Positions 51,048 to 59,685 of a DNA stretch of 64,000 nucleotides are shown piece after piece. Source of the DNA: Streptomyces cucumeris (GTDB taxonomy: Bacteria > Actinomycetota > Actinomycetes > Streptomycetales > Streptomycetaceae); the NCBI RefSeq assembly GCF_024295805.1, contig NZ_JANCLX010000027.1, forward strand, positions 55,269-119,268, in the 5' to 3' direction. The notes beneath the pieces were generated by a model. The model saw only the letters and a program-made list of their open reading frames with translations, made no database searches and was not told the DNA's origin. A program made the position numbers and the translations under genes. Position 1 is the first letter of the stretch; each line of letters begins with the position of its first letter.

Positions 51048-53482
51048 TCACCGAGGCAGGTGTGCCGGATCCGTGGCCCAGGAGGTGTCGGGCCGGTCGC
51101 CGAGCTGGGATCTGAGCGATCCGCCGTCGCGGGCGAAGGAGCCGTCGAGCCAGGAGGTGCGATGGGTCCGCTGGTCGCGTTTGACGGAACGTATGTAGAG
51201 GTTGCTGTCGGACGCCTCGGGTGCGTCGATCACGATCTCACCGCGGTGTCCGGCCGGGGCGATGACGGAGCGGGGGAAGACCGGGGCGCTCAGCAGGAAG
51301 TCGGCGGAGCCGGGCGCTTTGGGATAGAGCCCGAGCGCGGAGAAGACGTACCAGGCGGACATGGTGCCCAGATCGTCGTTGCCGGGAAGGCCGGACGGGC
51401 CGGTCGTGTACACGGTGTCGACGATCTGGCGGACCGTCTGTTGCGTTTTCCACGGGCTGCCCAGGGCGTTGTACAGCCAGGGGGCGTGGATGCCCGGCTC
51501 GTTGGTGGGATCGTAGTGCAGTGGGCCACCGCCCTGGACGGACCACGAGCCGTCGGGGTTGTGGAAGAAGCCGTCGAGGCGGATGGCGGCCTTGTCCCTG
51601 CCGCCCATCGCCGTGGCGAGTCCCTGAACGTCCTGCGGGACCATCCACACATAGGTGGCGGCGCTGCCCTGGGCGAATCCGCTGTCGGAGGCCGGGTCGA
51701 AGGGGGTCACCCAGGAGCCGTCGGCCTTGCGTGCCTGGATGTAACCGGTGTCGGGTGTCGCGGTGGGATTGAAGACGTGCTTCCAGTAGGCGCCGCGTTC
51801 GCGCGGTACTGCTCGTCGCGGCCGAGCATACGGGCCCACTGGGCGAGGGCCGCGTCGGCGACGGAGCCTTCCAGCGTCTCGGCCGCGCCGCCCCAGCAGT
51901 GGCAGGTGTCGTGCGGGGCGTATCCGAGGGCCGTGTACTGGGTCAGGTTGGGGCGTGCTGACACGCACTGGCCGGGGCAGCCGGCGTCCGACAACTGGTC
52001 CGGGGCCGGAACGGTGGCCTGACGGTAGAGGGAGTCGAACGCACCCCGGACATCGAAATCGCGTACTCCCATGGCATACAGCGTGGCAAGGGTCGCCGCG
52101 GAGGGATCGCCCGTCATGACGTGTGTGGCACCGCTGATGTGCACCCAGCGATCCCAGACGCCCTTGTTCTGCTGGGCGAAGTGGTAGAGCGATTGGGCGA
52201 AGTCGCCCGCGACCCGCGGCTGGAGAAGTGCGAGCAGCTGAACGTGGGCACGGTACTGGTCCCAGCCGGAGAAGTTGCCGTACTGCGCCTTCTGACCGCG
52301 GGCGAGGGCGTGTACCCGGCGGTCCATGCCCGGGTACCTGCCGTCTCGGTCACTGATCACATTCGGCTGCTGAAAGGCGTGGTACAGCGCGGTGTAGAAC
52401 ACCGTGCGCCGGTCTTCGGTCCCGCCGGAGACCTTGACGCCGCTCAGGGCGCGGTCCCAGGCGCGCTGTCCGGAGGCGGCCACCTCAGGTACGTCGGCGT
52501 TCCGGGGTATCTCGCCGCGGAGGTTCGCCTCGGCGCCGGCCAGGGACACATAGGAGATGCCCACGCGCATCCGGACGTCGTCGTCGTGCTCGGTGTCGAA
52601 GGACACGTAGCCACCGGAACCGCGGCCCGCGCGGTCCGCACCGGTGGCGTACCCTTCCCCGCCGTCGGCACGGGTGGACCCCGGTGAGAGCCGGTCGTCG
52701 TGCCAGGTGCCCGTGGCGGAGAAGGCCCGGTCGAAGGCCGCGGAGAAGTAGAGACGGTAGTAGCTCTTGCGGTTGTTGGTACCGCCGTTGGCGCGCCGCC
52801 CGCAGAACGCTCCGGTCTCCACCCAGCCGGTCACTTTGCGATGTGCGCTGTCCATCTCGATATGCGCGTCCTCACTGCCGTTGAGCGAGTTGGAGACGCG
52901 GAACAACAGGTTGGCGGGCCGGTCCCGGGGAAAGGTGAAGTCGGCGACACCGGCGCGCGTGCTGACGGCCAGGTCTGTTGTGACATCGTTGTCAAGTTTC
53001 ACCTGATAGCGCCCGGGTTCTGCCTTCTCCTCCTCATGGGAGAAGTTGGCGGCGTACTTGGCGTCCTTGGTGTCCGCGCTGGGTGAGGAGTCGACCGAAC
53101 CCGCATAGGGCATGATCGGGATGTCTCCGGCGGCGCCGGGGTGGCAGCCCGTTCCGTTGAGATGGGTGAGGGAGAATCCGCGCAGCCGGGTGGTGTCGTA
53201 GGAGTAGCCACCCGCGGCCGCCGTGTTGGTCTGGTCGCCCGCGGTGCTGGTGGGCGACCAGGCGATCATGCCGAACGGCAGGCTGGCGCCGGGGAAGGTA
53301 TTGCCGCCCTTGCTCGATCCGATCAGCGGATCCACGTACCGCGCGCCGTGGTTGACCTGGGCTGCGGTGGTCGGTGCGGCCCCGGCCGGGGGAATTCCCG
53401 GGAGAAGGGCCACCACCGTCGAAGCGGTTGCGGCGCCGACGGTGAGCAGTCGCCGCACCGGAGGACTTCTGGACGCTTGCAT
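51048..53482 (-). pseudogene. secreted GH92 alpha-mannosidase broken by a single frameshift
   Basis: From ATG 53482 (AAGGGGG upstream) a Sec signal (RRLLTVGAATASTVVALLPG) leads into GH92 family sequence: YVDPLIGSSKGGNTFPGASLPFGMIAWSP, GTGCHPGAAGDIPIMPYAG, SGWDQYRAHVQLLALLQP, CHCWGGAAETLEGSVAD. The frame is lost after DEQYRANAA near 51790. The normal continuation AYWKHVFNPTATPDTGYIQARK is in the next frame, followed by PLHYDPTNEPGIHAPWLYNALG and GNDDLGTMSAWYVFSALGLYPKAPGSADFLLSAPVF to TGA at 51048. One G is missing before GCCTACTGG. All catalytic regions are otherwise present, so a sequencing error or recent mutation is likely. Confidence 0.88.
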
Positions 53483-53612
53483 CAACAATGCCCCCTTCTG
53501 TTGGGCGAATACCGGGACGGTGTCAGACCGCCCTGAGCTGCGAGGGGCTCGCAGTGCGGAGGAAGAGCCAAGGCGCGGTGAACAGTCTCCCGACGAGGGA
53601 TTCAGTGAGGTT

Positions 53613-53624
53613 GACAACGTTGTC
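53613..53624. promoter_or_regulatory. LacI-family operator upstream of the mannosidase
   Basis: GACAACGTTGTC is a perfect 12-bp palindrome with the central CG typical of LacI-family sites, 131 nt before the mannosidase start. No LacI gene is in the window, so the repressor would be encoded elsewhere. Confidence 0.75.
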
Positions 53625-53767
53625 TATCTCATGGCGAGGCCATTATGACGTGGCTGCGAACGCCCGGTGAAGGGGTCGGAGCGACCAACGTGCCGTCAGG
53701 GCCCTGACGTTTCATACCGCCGCGGCCCGGCGGGTTCGAGACCTGCCGTGTCCGGGCGCCACCACCG

Positions 53768-54748
53768 TCAGTGGACTCCATAGGCCCGGGCGAGCACACC
53801 CACGGTGGCGGTCATGGCCTGGCGCAGTTCGGCAGGTGCGACGACCTCGACGTCGACCCCGAGCCGCAACAGCTCCCCGCAGGCGTGGTCGATGCTCTCG
53901 ATCGGGATGTCGGCCTCGACCCAACCGTCTTCTCCGACGGCGGTCGCGGTGGAGTCGACTGCCCGCACCACCTCCGGAGGAACGTTGTCGGGCAGGCGCC
54001 GGCGTCCCCGCGGCGACAGACGGATGGTGGCCGTGCCCGTGTAGCGGCGTGCCTCGAAGTCGTCGAGGTAGGAGGTCCAGTACGCACCCAGGTCGAATTC
54101 CGGTGGCCGGTTGAATCGCTCGTCGCTCAGCACCGCGTCGAGGACCTGGGTGACGCGATAGGTGGCGATCCGACTCTCGCTGACGGCGGCCACGAGGTAC
54201 CAGGTACCGGATTTGAGCACCAGGCCGTAGGGGCGGAGGCGGCGATTCACCTCCTGCGGTGCGCGCCAACGGCGATAGCGCACATCCACCGCACGCCGTG
54301 TGAGCACCGCGTCGACGAGCAGGGGCAGCTGTGGTGTCCGTTCGGGTTCCCGGTACCAGCCGGGGGCGTCCAGATGGAAGACCGCCGCGGTCCGTGCGGC
54401 TTCCTCGCGCAGCTCCGTCGGCAGCGCGGCGAGCAGCTTCAGCCGTGCTGCCGTCACCTCCTCGGCAAGCCCCAAGTCGGCGGCGGGCCCCGGCAGTCCG
54501 GCGAAGAAGAGTGCTCGCGCCTCGCCCTCGCTCATCCCGGTGAGGCGGGTGCGATAACCGTCGAGCAGTTGATAGCCGCCCCCGCGACCCGGTTCCGCGT
54601 AGACCGGGACCCCGGCGGACTGCAGACGCGCAAGGTCGCGATAGGCGGTCCGTATGGACACACCCAGCTCATCAGCGATCTTTCGGGCGGGCATGCCGCC
54701 ACGAGCTTGCAGCAGCAACAACAGCGACAACAGCCGGCCGGCAGACAT
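53768..54748 (-). CDS. YafY-type HTH and WYL-domain transcriptional regulator
   Basis: 326 residues from ATG 54748, placed 10 nt after GAGGAG; ATG 54757 is too close to it. The HTH_11 reads RLLSLLLLLQARGGMPARKIADELGVSIRTAYRDLARLQSAGVPVYAEPGRGGGYQLLDGYRT. The WYL domain follows (AVDVRYRRWRAPQEVNRRLRPYGLVLKSGTWYLVAAV) with the C-terminal WCX part. It is divergent from the NIPSNAP gene (130 nt between starts) and probably controls it. Confidence 0.92.
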   Translation of the reverse strand: MSAGRLLSLLLLLQARGGMPARKIADELGVSIRTAYRDLARLQSAGVPVYAEPGRGGGYQLLDGYRTRLTGMSEGEARALFFAGLPGPAADLGLAEEVTAARLKLLAALPTELREEAARTAAVFHLDAPGWYREPERTPQLPLLVDAVLTRRAVDVRYRRWRAPQEVNRRLRPYGLVLKSGTWYLVAAVSESRIATYRVTQVLDAVLSDERFNRPPEFDLGAYWTSYLDDFEARRYTGTATIRLSPRGRRRLPDNVPPEVVRAVDSTATAVGEDGWVEADIPIESIDHACGELLRLGVDVEVVAPAELRQAMTATVGVLARAYGVH

Positions 54749-54877
54749 GCGCGCCATTCTCCTCGGAAACCCTGACAGCATGTGGCACACGGGTCCCCTA
54801 GCGTCATCGGCGTCCGGCTCCGACCGAACCGGCCGGAAGTCCATGCCCGGACAAGAGCAGCGAAGAGGAGTTGCACC

Positions 54878-55621
54878 GTGTCGCCCACCGACCCTGCCGT
54901 CCACCCCGCCGTGATCGAGCTTCGCCAATACACACTGCGTCATGGACGGCGCGACGAACTCATCGAATTGTTCGATGCGGAGTTCGTCGAAACGCAGGAG
55001 GAGACCGGGATGGCCGTACTCGGCCAGTTCCGGGACCTCGATGATCCGGACCGCTTCGTATGGTTGCGCGGGTTCCCGGACATGGCGGTACGGCAGCGTG
55101 CGCTGACGGCCTTCTACGACGGACCCGTCTGGGCCGAACACGGTCCCCGGGCGAACGCCACCATGCTCGACTCCGACGATGTCCTGCTGCTGCGGCCCCT
55201 GTCGGCCGGGAGCGGTTTTGCCGTCCGCCCGTCCTCCGAGCGGTCCCGAGTCGGTGCTCCGGCATCGGACCGGCTCGTGTCCGCCACCATCTGGTCCTTT
55301 CCTCCCGGACGGTCCGACGGCATCGCACTCATCCGGGACGGTCTCCTCCCCGCGCTCGGCGCGACAGGACCCGCACCGCTCGCCGTCCTGACCACCGAGA
55401 CGGCGGACAATACGTTCCCCAGGCTGCCGGTACGCACCGGCGAGAACGTCGCCGTGGTCGTCAACTCCTACCCCGACGAGAGTGCGCGTCGCCGACACCT
55501 CGCCGAGCTGCAGGCTCATCCGCTCGTGCGGGACGAGGTATTGCCGGGCATCAGCAGAGAACAGTCTGCGGCGCCCCGGACACTGCGGCTGGCGCCCACG
55601 GGACGCTCGCTCATCTCCTGA
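54878..55621 (+). CDS. NIPSNAP-family protein
   Basis: 247 residues from GTG 54878 (AAGAGGAG upstream). The first domain begins VIELRQYTLRHGRRDELIELFDAEFVETQEETGM and continues LGQFRDLDDPDRFVWLRGFPDMAVRQRALTAFYDGPVW, the standard NIPSNAP dimeric barrel. A second, weaker half follows from about residue 125. Function unknown; the pairing with a WYL regulator is common. Confidence 0.88.
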   Translation: MSPTDPAVHPAVIELRQYTLRHGRRDELIELFDAEFVETQEETGMAVLGQFRDLDDPDRFVWLRGFPDMAVRQRALTAFYDGPVWAEHGPRANATMLDSDDVLLLRPLSAGSGFAVRPSSERSRVGAPASDRLVSATIWSFPPGRSDGIALIRDGLLPALGATGPAPLAVLTTETADNTFPRLPVRTGENVAVVVNSYPDESARRRHLAELQAHPLVRDEVLPGISREQSAAPRTLRLAPTGRSLIS

Positions 55622-55677
55622 CTGCCCAGCGCCGCCGGGGTCGAGCCTCGTGAGGTGGGAACCCGGGCGGGCGCGCG

Positions 55678-55953
55678 TCAATGACGGTGAGTGGTCAGCA
55701 GCCAGGCCATGTCGACGAAGGCGATGGCACCCCAGATCCAGCAGACGACCGGGATCGCGGCCGGTGCCAACGCTGTGGCGACAGCGCCCAGGCCGATCGT
55801 GCCCAACACCACGTCACCGCTGCGCCTGGCAGTCAGTGCCATGCGCAGGGGACCTCGCTCAGCCGGCCTGTCCGCCAGGTACGCGTCGAATCCAGGCTGA
55901 ACGGCAGGCCGTATTCGCCGATCGGCAGGAGGATGGACGACACTGGGCGCCAT
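55678..55953 (-). CDS. small membrane protein, 91 residues
   Basis: ATG 55953; no ribosome binding site, but TACATCT upstream on this strand could be a leaderless -10. The N-terminal half is hydrophilic; two helices follow: VVLGTIGLGAVATALAPAA and IPVVCWIWGAIAFVDMAWLL. The start codon shares two bases with the opposing ATG of the next gene. Not recognised. Confidence 0.6.
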   Translation of the reverse strand: MAPSVVHPPADRRIRPAVQPGFDAYLADRPAERGPLRMALTARRSGDVVLGTIGLGAVATALAPAAIPVVCWIWGAIAFVDMAWLLTTHRH

Positions 55954-56143
55954 GGCAAGATGTAGGAAGTGCGGCGGGCAGAAGCGTCGATGGCCGCGGT
56001 CCTGTTCCCGGTGCAACTCAGCGGTTGACCGGGCGGGCACCGTCGCCGACGCCGGTGAACTGGCCGCGGATGTGGGGTTGTTCGGCTGGATCGGCCGGGG
56101 GATAGGGGCCGTGGGGCGCTTGGTGCTGAGGGCCTTCGACTGA
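55952..56143 (+). CDS. 63-residue zinc-ribbon protein with hydrophobic tail
   Basis: ATG 55952. CRKCG and CSRC (residues 4-8 and 18-21) form a compact zinc site; a C-terminal GLFGWIGRGIGAVGRLVLRAF segment is amphipathic or membrane-active. AGGAGG is 21 nt upstream, too far for a normal site. Start codons of this gene and of the preceding one overlap head-to-head in CATG (55951-55954). Confidence 0.6.
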   Translation: MARCRKCGGQKRRWPRSCSRCNSAVDRAGTVADAGELAADVGLFGWIGRGIGAVGRLVLRAFD

Positions 56144-56297
56144 TCGATGACAAGTGGGCGCGCGCCGCCCAGGTGCGCGTACCGGCCCGCAGGCCGAAGA
56201 GGCGGTCGCGGTTCTGGGCCGATGCCCATACGCGCTGTATCCGTTGCACAGGGTTCTGCCCTCGCGTCCGTTGCTGCCGTCTCTCGGCGCCCCGTAT

Positions 56298-56322
56298 CTG
56301 TGTGAGGTGAACCCTCACACAG
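56298..56322. promoter_or_regulatory. perfect 10-bp hairpin/palindrome at the DUF4157 gene start
   Basis: CTGTGTGAGG and CCTCACACAG flank a 5-nt loop, ending just before the ribosome binding site GGAGG (56324-56328) and 12 nt before the ATG. It could be an operator or an mRNA stem affecting translation. Confidence 0.6.
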
Positions 56323-56334
56323 CGGAGGCAGCGC

Positions 56335-57303
56335 ATGGGCGCGCAGCATTCTCATGAGGAACCCGGCAAGCGGAATCGCCCGGCTGCGGGCCCCGTCCGG
56401 CGTGCGACCCGCCAGGACGAACGCCCCGCGGCTCCCGGCGCTCTGCTCGGTCAGCAGAGCACGGTCGGGAACGCGGGAGTCGTCCAGATGCTGCGACGCG
56501 CCCGGGGCGATGCCGACGGCATGCGCGAGCAGGACGACGCGGGCACCGCGCAGCGGACCGCGGTTCAGGCAGTGCTGCGCTCGACCGGGAGCCCACTGGC
56601 CGAACCGCTGCGCCGGGAGATGGAGGACCGTCTCGACGCCGACTTCTCCGATGTCCGGGTGCACAGGGGCGGCGCCGCCCGCGCTTCGGCCGCCGCGGTC
56701 GCTGCGCGCGCCTACACCTCCGGCAACCATGTGGTACTCGGTGAGGGAGGGGGCGACAAACACACCCTCGCCCATGAGCTCACCTATGTCATCCAACAGC
56801 GTCAGGGCCCGGTCGCCGGGACCGACAAGGACTTCGGCAAGGCGGACGCGACCAACCGCCGGCAGGCGCGGGGCTTCATCGAAGAGCGCAATGAGTCGGC
56901 GAACCCCCAGCCCGGCGAGGCGTTCGTGATCGTCGCGTGCAAACCGGACGCCAAGAAGGAGATGAGCCAGTTCCACGCGGCTGCCGTCGTGGCCCGCGAT
57001 GGCCAGGACTGTGTCGCGCTGGAGGTCTGGTCCGACAACGGCAATCCGCCGGCCAAGGAAGCGGCCAACGCCGCCCTTTACACCGTGACCGACATGGAGC
57101 GGTCCTTCCACTCGGCTTACGGAGGCGAGGGCGCGTACTTCGGCGAGGTCGGTCCCATCACCGTGGTCGTGCGGGCCAAGGGAGTGTCGGCGGACCCGGG
57201 GCAGCGGTCAGCTTCGCTGGAAGAACTCCACCTCCGCCAGGGCGAGATGACGGCCTGGGCCCAGGCCGGTGGCCTGGCGCAGTACCCAGACGGACCGTGG
57301 TGA
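56335..57303 (+). CDS. DUF4157 (eCIS-core type) protein with degenerate metalloprotease motif
   Basis: 322 residues from ATG 56335 (GGAGG upstream). The DUF4157 region covers about 85-157: REMEDRLDADFSDVRVHRGGAARASAAAVAARAYTSGNHVVLGEGG, then HTLAHELTYVIQQ. The zinc signature should be HELTH; the second His is Tyr151. A further 150-residue domain (residues 170-310) contains EAFVIVACKPDAKKEMSQFHAAAVVARDGQDCVALEVWSDNG and is shared with other DUF4157 proteins as far as I recall. Such proteins often carry toxin or peptidase cargoes loaded into contractile injection systems; no such system is encoded in the window. Confidence 0.85.
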   Translation: MGAQHSHEEPGKRNRPAAGPVRRATRQDERPAAPGALLGQQSTVGNAGVVQMLRRARGDADGMREQDDAGTAQRTAVQAVLRSTGSPLAEPLRREMEDRLDADFSDVRVHRGGAARASAAAVAARAYTSGNHVVLGEGGGDKHTLAHELTYVIQQRQGPVAGTDKDFGKADATNRRQARGFIEERNESANPQPGEAFVIVACKPDAKKEMSQFHAAAVVARDGQDCVALEVWSDNGNPPAKEAANAALYTVTDMERSFHSAYGGEGAYFGEVGPITVVVRAKGVSADPGQRSASLEELHLRQGEMTAWAQAGGLAQYPDGPW

Positions 57304-57569
57304 CCCTGCTGATCCCGGTGGGGATCGTCTGCGAGCCCGGTTTGTCGCTGAGGGTGAGCTTCTTGCGGTGCTGCTCACCATCCGCCGTCGTCACCTCCTT
57401 CGTCGCCGGGTGCCGCGGCAGTTCGGCGCTGGCCCGGATGTCCACCGGGGTCACCGGTTTGGCCTTGCCCAGCTTGTCCCGGCAACGTGGCGCCGGACGG
57501 CATCGGTTGCGATCGGTCCCACATTGCGTGAGCTTGGCGGCTCGGGCGCGGGCTGCCCGCCACTCCGTC

Positions 57570-57587
57570 CTATGACAGTCGTTATAG
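57570..57587. promoter_or_regulatory. TetR operator 1
   Basis: CTATGACAGTCGTTATAG, an 18-bp imperfect palindrome overlapping the -35 element. It matches the site before tetR itself (58760-58777) at most positions; shared consensus CTATRACnnnYGTYATAG. Confidence 0.85.
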
Positions 57588-57606
57588 AGCTGATGTAGCC
57601 TGCCTC

Positions 57607-57624
57607 CTATAACAGTCGTCATAG
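57607..57624. promoter_or_regulatory. TetR operator 2, nested in a ribosome-binding-site hairpin
   Basis: CTATAACAGTCGTCATAG, 37 bp from operator 1. It is embedded in a perfect 10-bp inverted repeat, TGCCTCCTAT (57601-57610) and ATAGGAGGCA (57621-57630), whose right arm contains the AGGAGG ribosome binding site. Confidence 0.85.
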
Positions 57625-57633
57625 GAGGCAGCC

Positions 57634-58110
57634 GTGACCATCATCAGCGTGAACACCCTGAAAGGCCGCCTTGGCCCGGAGCAGCGCCGCAAGCTGGCCG
57701 AGACGCTGACCGACGCCGTGCTCGTGCCGGAGGTCGGGCAGTTCGCCCCGGCCGCCCGGGTCGGATTCCAGGTGCACTTCGTCGAGCGAGAGCCGGACAT
57801 GATGGCCATCGGTGGTCGGCTCCTGGCGGATGCGGAGCAGGGCCTCGACGTCATGGTGATCGATGTGGCGGTCATGGACGGAGACTGGCACCAGGCGGTC
57901 CGTGCTCAGGTCATCGAACGCGTCCTGGCCGCGATGGCCGACGCTTGCGGCCTGGCGGAGCCGTCACCGGCCTGGTGGGTGAATTTCCGTGTGATCGACG
58001 AGGGGAGTTGGGGCTCCAGCGGCGGCGTGCTGTCGGTTCTTTCCCTCCTCGACAGCGGCGTGTTCACCGAGGAGAAGGCCGAGGCCATCCGCGCCGTCAT
58101 CGACGCGTAG
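57634..58110 (+). CDS. tautomerase-like protein lacking the catalytic N-terminal proline
   Basis: 158 residues from GTG 57634 (AGGAGG upstream). The start MTIISVNTLKGRLGPEQRRKLAETLTDAVLV and the RVGFQVHFVEREPDMMAIGGRLL segment resemble the beta-alpha-beta unit of the 4-oxalocrotonate tautomerase superfamily, in duplicate. The catalytic residue is Pro directly after Met; here it is Thr. The C-terminal half reads PSPAWWVNFRVIDEGSWGSSG. It is tightly controlled by the convergent TetR through two operators. Activity and substrate are unknown. Confidence 0.78.
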   Translation: MTIISVNTLKGRLGPEQRRKLAETLTDAVLVPEVGQFAPAARVGFQVHFVEREPDMMAIGGRLLADAEQGLDVMVIDVAVMDGDWHQAVRAQVIERVLAAMADACGLAEPSPAWWVNFRVIDEGSWGSSGGVLSVLSLLDSGVFTEEKAEAIRAVIDA

Positions 58111-58154
58111 CGGCCCCGGCGGCGACCGGACGGGCGGCCGGGCCGGAGCCCGGC

Positions 58155-58739
58155 TCAGCCCCCGAGCGCATCGGCGATGAGGGCCTGGAGTTGGGCCGCG
58201 GTGCGGTCAAGGGGCTCAGTGCTCCGCTTGGCGCGGCACATGGCCACGGTGCCCTCGACCGCGGCGACGATCAGTGTGGCAATCTGCGCGGCCTGCTCGG
58301 CGTCAGCGCCGTGTTCCCGCAGTGAGTCCGCGAGCAGGCCCTCCCACTGCTCGAAGACCTCCGCCGCGGCCTCCAGGGCGGGTGGGACTTCGTCGGCCGG
58401 GGGTTCCTCGATGGCGACCGCCAGGACGGGGCAGCCGGCATGGAAGTCGGTGTCGGCGACGACCTTCCTCCACAGGGCGAGGAAGGCGTTCAGGCCGGCG
58501 GCCGGGCCGGCTTTCAGCTCCTGGCGCAGGCTGCGGGCCACCTGGTCGCCCGTGTGGCGGACGGCTTCCGTGGCCAACTGCTGCTTTCCCTCGGGAAAGT
58601 AGTGATAGGTGGAGCCGAGCGGCGCCTTGGCGTGCTTGGCCATCTCCCGGATGCTCGTGGCGCTCAGGCCACGCCGGCTGATCATGTCCGCGGCGCCGGT
58701 CACGATCCGCTCGCGGGACGGCGTGCTGGTCTTGGCCAC
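58155..58739 (-). CDS. TetR-family transcriptional regulator
   Basis: 194 residues from GTG 58739 (GGAGACCG upstream). HTH: RERIVTGAADMISRRGLSATSIREMAKHAKAPLGSTYHYFPEGKQQLATEA. The C-terminal domain has the AGCPVLAVAIEEPPADEVPPAL motif of the TetR_C_16-like group. It binds, by inference, the CTATAACGCTTGTCATAG site upstream of itself and the two related sites before the tautomerase gene, so it is autoregulated. Confidence 0.92.
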   Translation of the reverse strand: MAKTSTPSRERIVTGAADMISRRGLSATSIREMAKHAKAPLGSTYHYFPEGKQQLATEAVRHTGDQVARSLRQELKAGPAAGLNAFLALWRKVVADTDFHAGCPVLAVAIEEPPADEVPPALEAAAEVFEQWEGLLADSLREHGADAEQAAQIATLIVAAVEGTVAMCRAKRSTEPLDRTAAQLQALIADALGG

Positions 58740-58759
58740 CGGTCTCCACCCTCTTCTGG

Positions 58760-58777
58760 CTATAACGCTTGTCATAG
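58760..58777. promoter_or_regulatory. TetR operator 3 (autoregulatory)
   Basis: CTATAACGCTTGTCATAG, the same 18-bp palindrome type as the two sites before the tautomerase gene, 21 nt upstream of the tetR start. Confidence 0.85.
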
Positions 58778-58809
58778 CCTAACCTGCCAGGGTTGATGGC
58801 GGCCGTTGG

Positions 58810-59088
58810 TCAGCGGTGTCCGGGCCGGTGGCCCGGCTCCGGGCGAATGACCGCTGTGCCGGATTGCAAGTCCACGGAGCTGCGCGGCGGTGCACCGGAC
58901 TCCGTACCGTCACGGAGGGCCAGCCGGCGTTCCTTTTCCTCCTGGACGTGCTGTCGTGAGGGTTGGAAGAGCTCGTCCCATGCACCAGACGTAGCGCCGC
59001 CCCCTCCGAACTTGCGCCGGCGCCGGCACACCCAGGCGAAGAGCAACACCCAAAGGACGGCGATCACGCCCACGACCGTCAATAGCAC
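58810..59088 (-). CDS. DUF6191-type membrane protein
   Basis: 92 residues from GTG 59088, with GGAGG 9 nt upstream. One N-terminal helix (LTVVGVIAVLWVLLFAWVC) is followed by RRRRKF and a cytoplasmic tail, WDELFQPSRQHVQEEKERRLALRDGTESGAPPRSSVDLQSGTAVI. The tail pattern APPRSSVDL...GTAVI is shared with the protein at 59287. Function unknown. Confidence 0.75.
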   Translation of the reverse strand: MLLTVVGVIAVLWVLLFAWVCRRRRKFGGGGATSGAWDELFQPSRQHVQEEKERRLALRDGTESGAPPRSSVDLQSGTAVIRPEPGHRPGHR

Positions 59089-59286
59089 CTGGTTCAGCCT
59101 CCGAATGCGGTTCTTCCGGGAGGCTGCTCGCCCCCTAAGTCCTGTCCGCTGCTTGTTCGTTGCTCCCTCGTGGGAATCGTAGAGGAGCTTTTCCCGGGCG
59201 GGTGCGGGAGTGGCCCGATGGGAACGACGCCGACCCCTCCGTCGTTTCCCGACCGTCAACGGTGTTGAGGGTGATGGGGGCCCGCT

Positions 59287-59685
59287 GTGGCGGTATGGGC
59301 CATGTCGTTCCCGGCGTTCGTGTGTCTCATCGTCTTGTTCGCCCTCGTGGAGAGCGTGTGGCGATGGTTCACGGGGCTGGGCTTCATGCCGTGGCTGCGC
59401 AAGCGCACGGGGCGGTCGTTGTCGAGCATTGCCTTCGATGAATTCACCGCGGTCGTGAACGGAAACAAGACAGCGGAGCTCGAGCAGCGGCGGGTGGAGC
59501 TGCTGCTGCGGGATGACGCGAGTGATGGTGCGCCGCCCCGCTCCAGCATCGACCTGGGCAAGGGCACCGCGTTCATCGTGTTGCCACAGGAACCGGGAGG
59601 CCCTGCGCCCGTACCCATCGGCGAGATCACGATCGACGGACAGGTGGAACAACGAGCTGCGAACATGGCCCCATGGCCAAGCTGA
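59287..59685 (+). CDS. DUF6191-type membrane protein, paralogue of the divergent gene
   Basis: 132 residues from GTG 59287 (GATGGGGG upstream; ATG 59302 possible). Helix SFPAFVCLIVLFALVESVW, then the same tail as the divergent gene: FDEFTAVVNGNKTAELEQRRVELLLRDDASDGAPPRSSIDLGKGTAFI. The stop lies 13 nt inside the next gene, so they are co-translated. Confidence 0.75.
   Translation: MAVWAMSFPAFVCLIVLFALVESVWRWFTGLGFMPWLRKRTGRSLSSIAFDEFTAVVNGNKTAELEQRRVELLLRDDASDGAPPRSSIDLGKGTAFIVLPQEPGGPAPVPIGEITIDGQVEQRAANMAPWPS

Larger units (their letters stand above)
57304..57633. other. intergenic region with the tautomerase promoter, 330 nt
   Basis: The left 240 nt hold no gene I accept. At the right end ATGACA (57572-57577) and TAGCCT (57596-57601), 18 nt apart, make a plausible promoter covered by two TetR-type operators listed separately. 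Confidence 0.5.

Noticed and set aside
57158..57622. 155-codon open frame on the minus strand before the tautomerase gene
   Set aside because: It covers both TetR operators and the promoter, matches no family I know and lacks a ribosome binding site.
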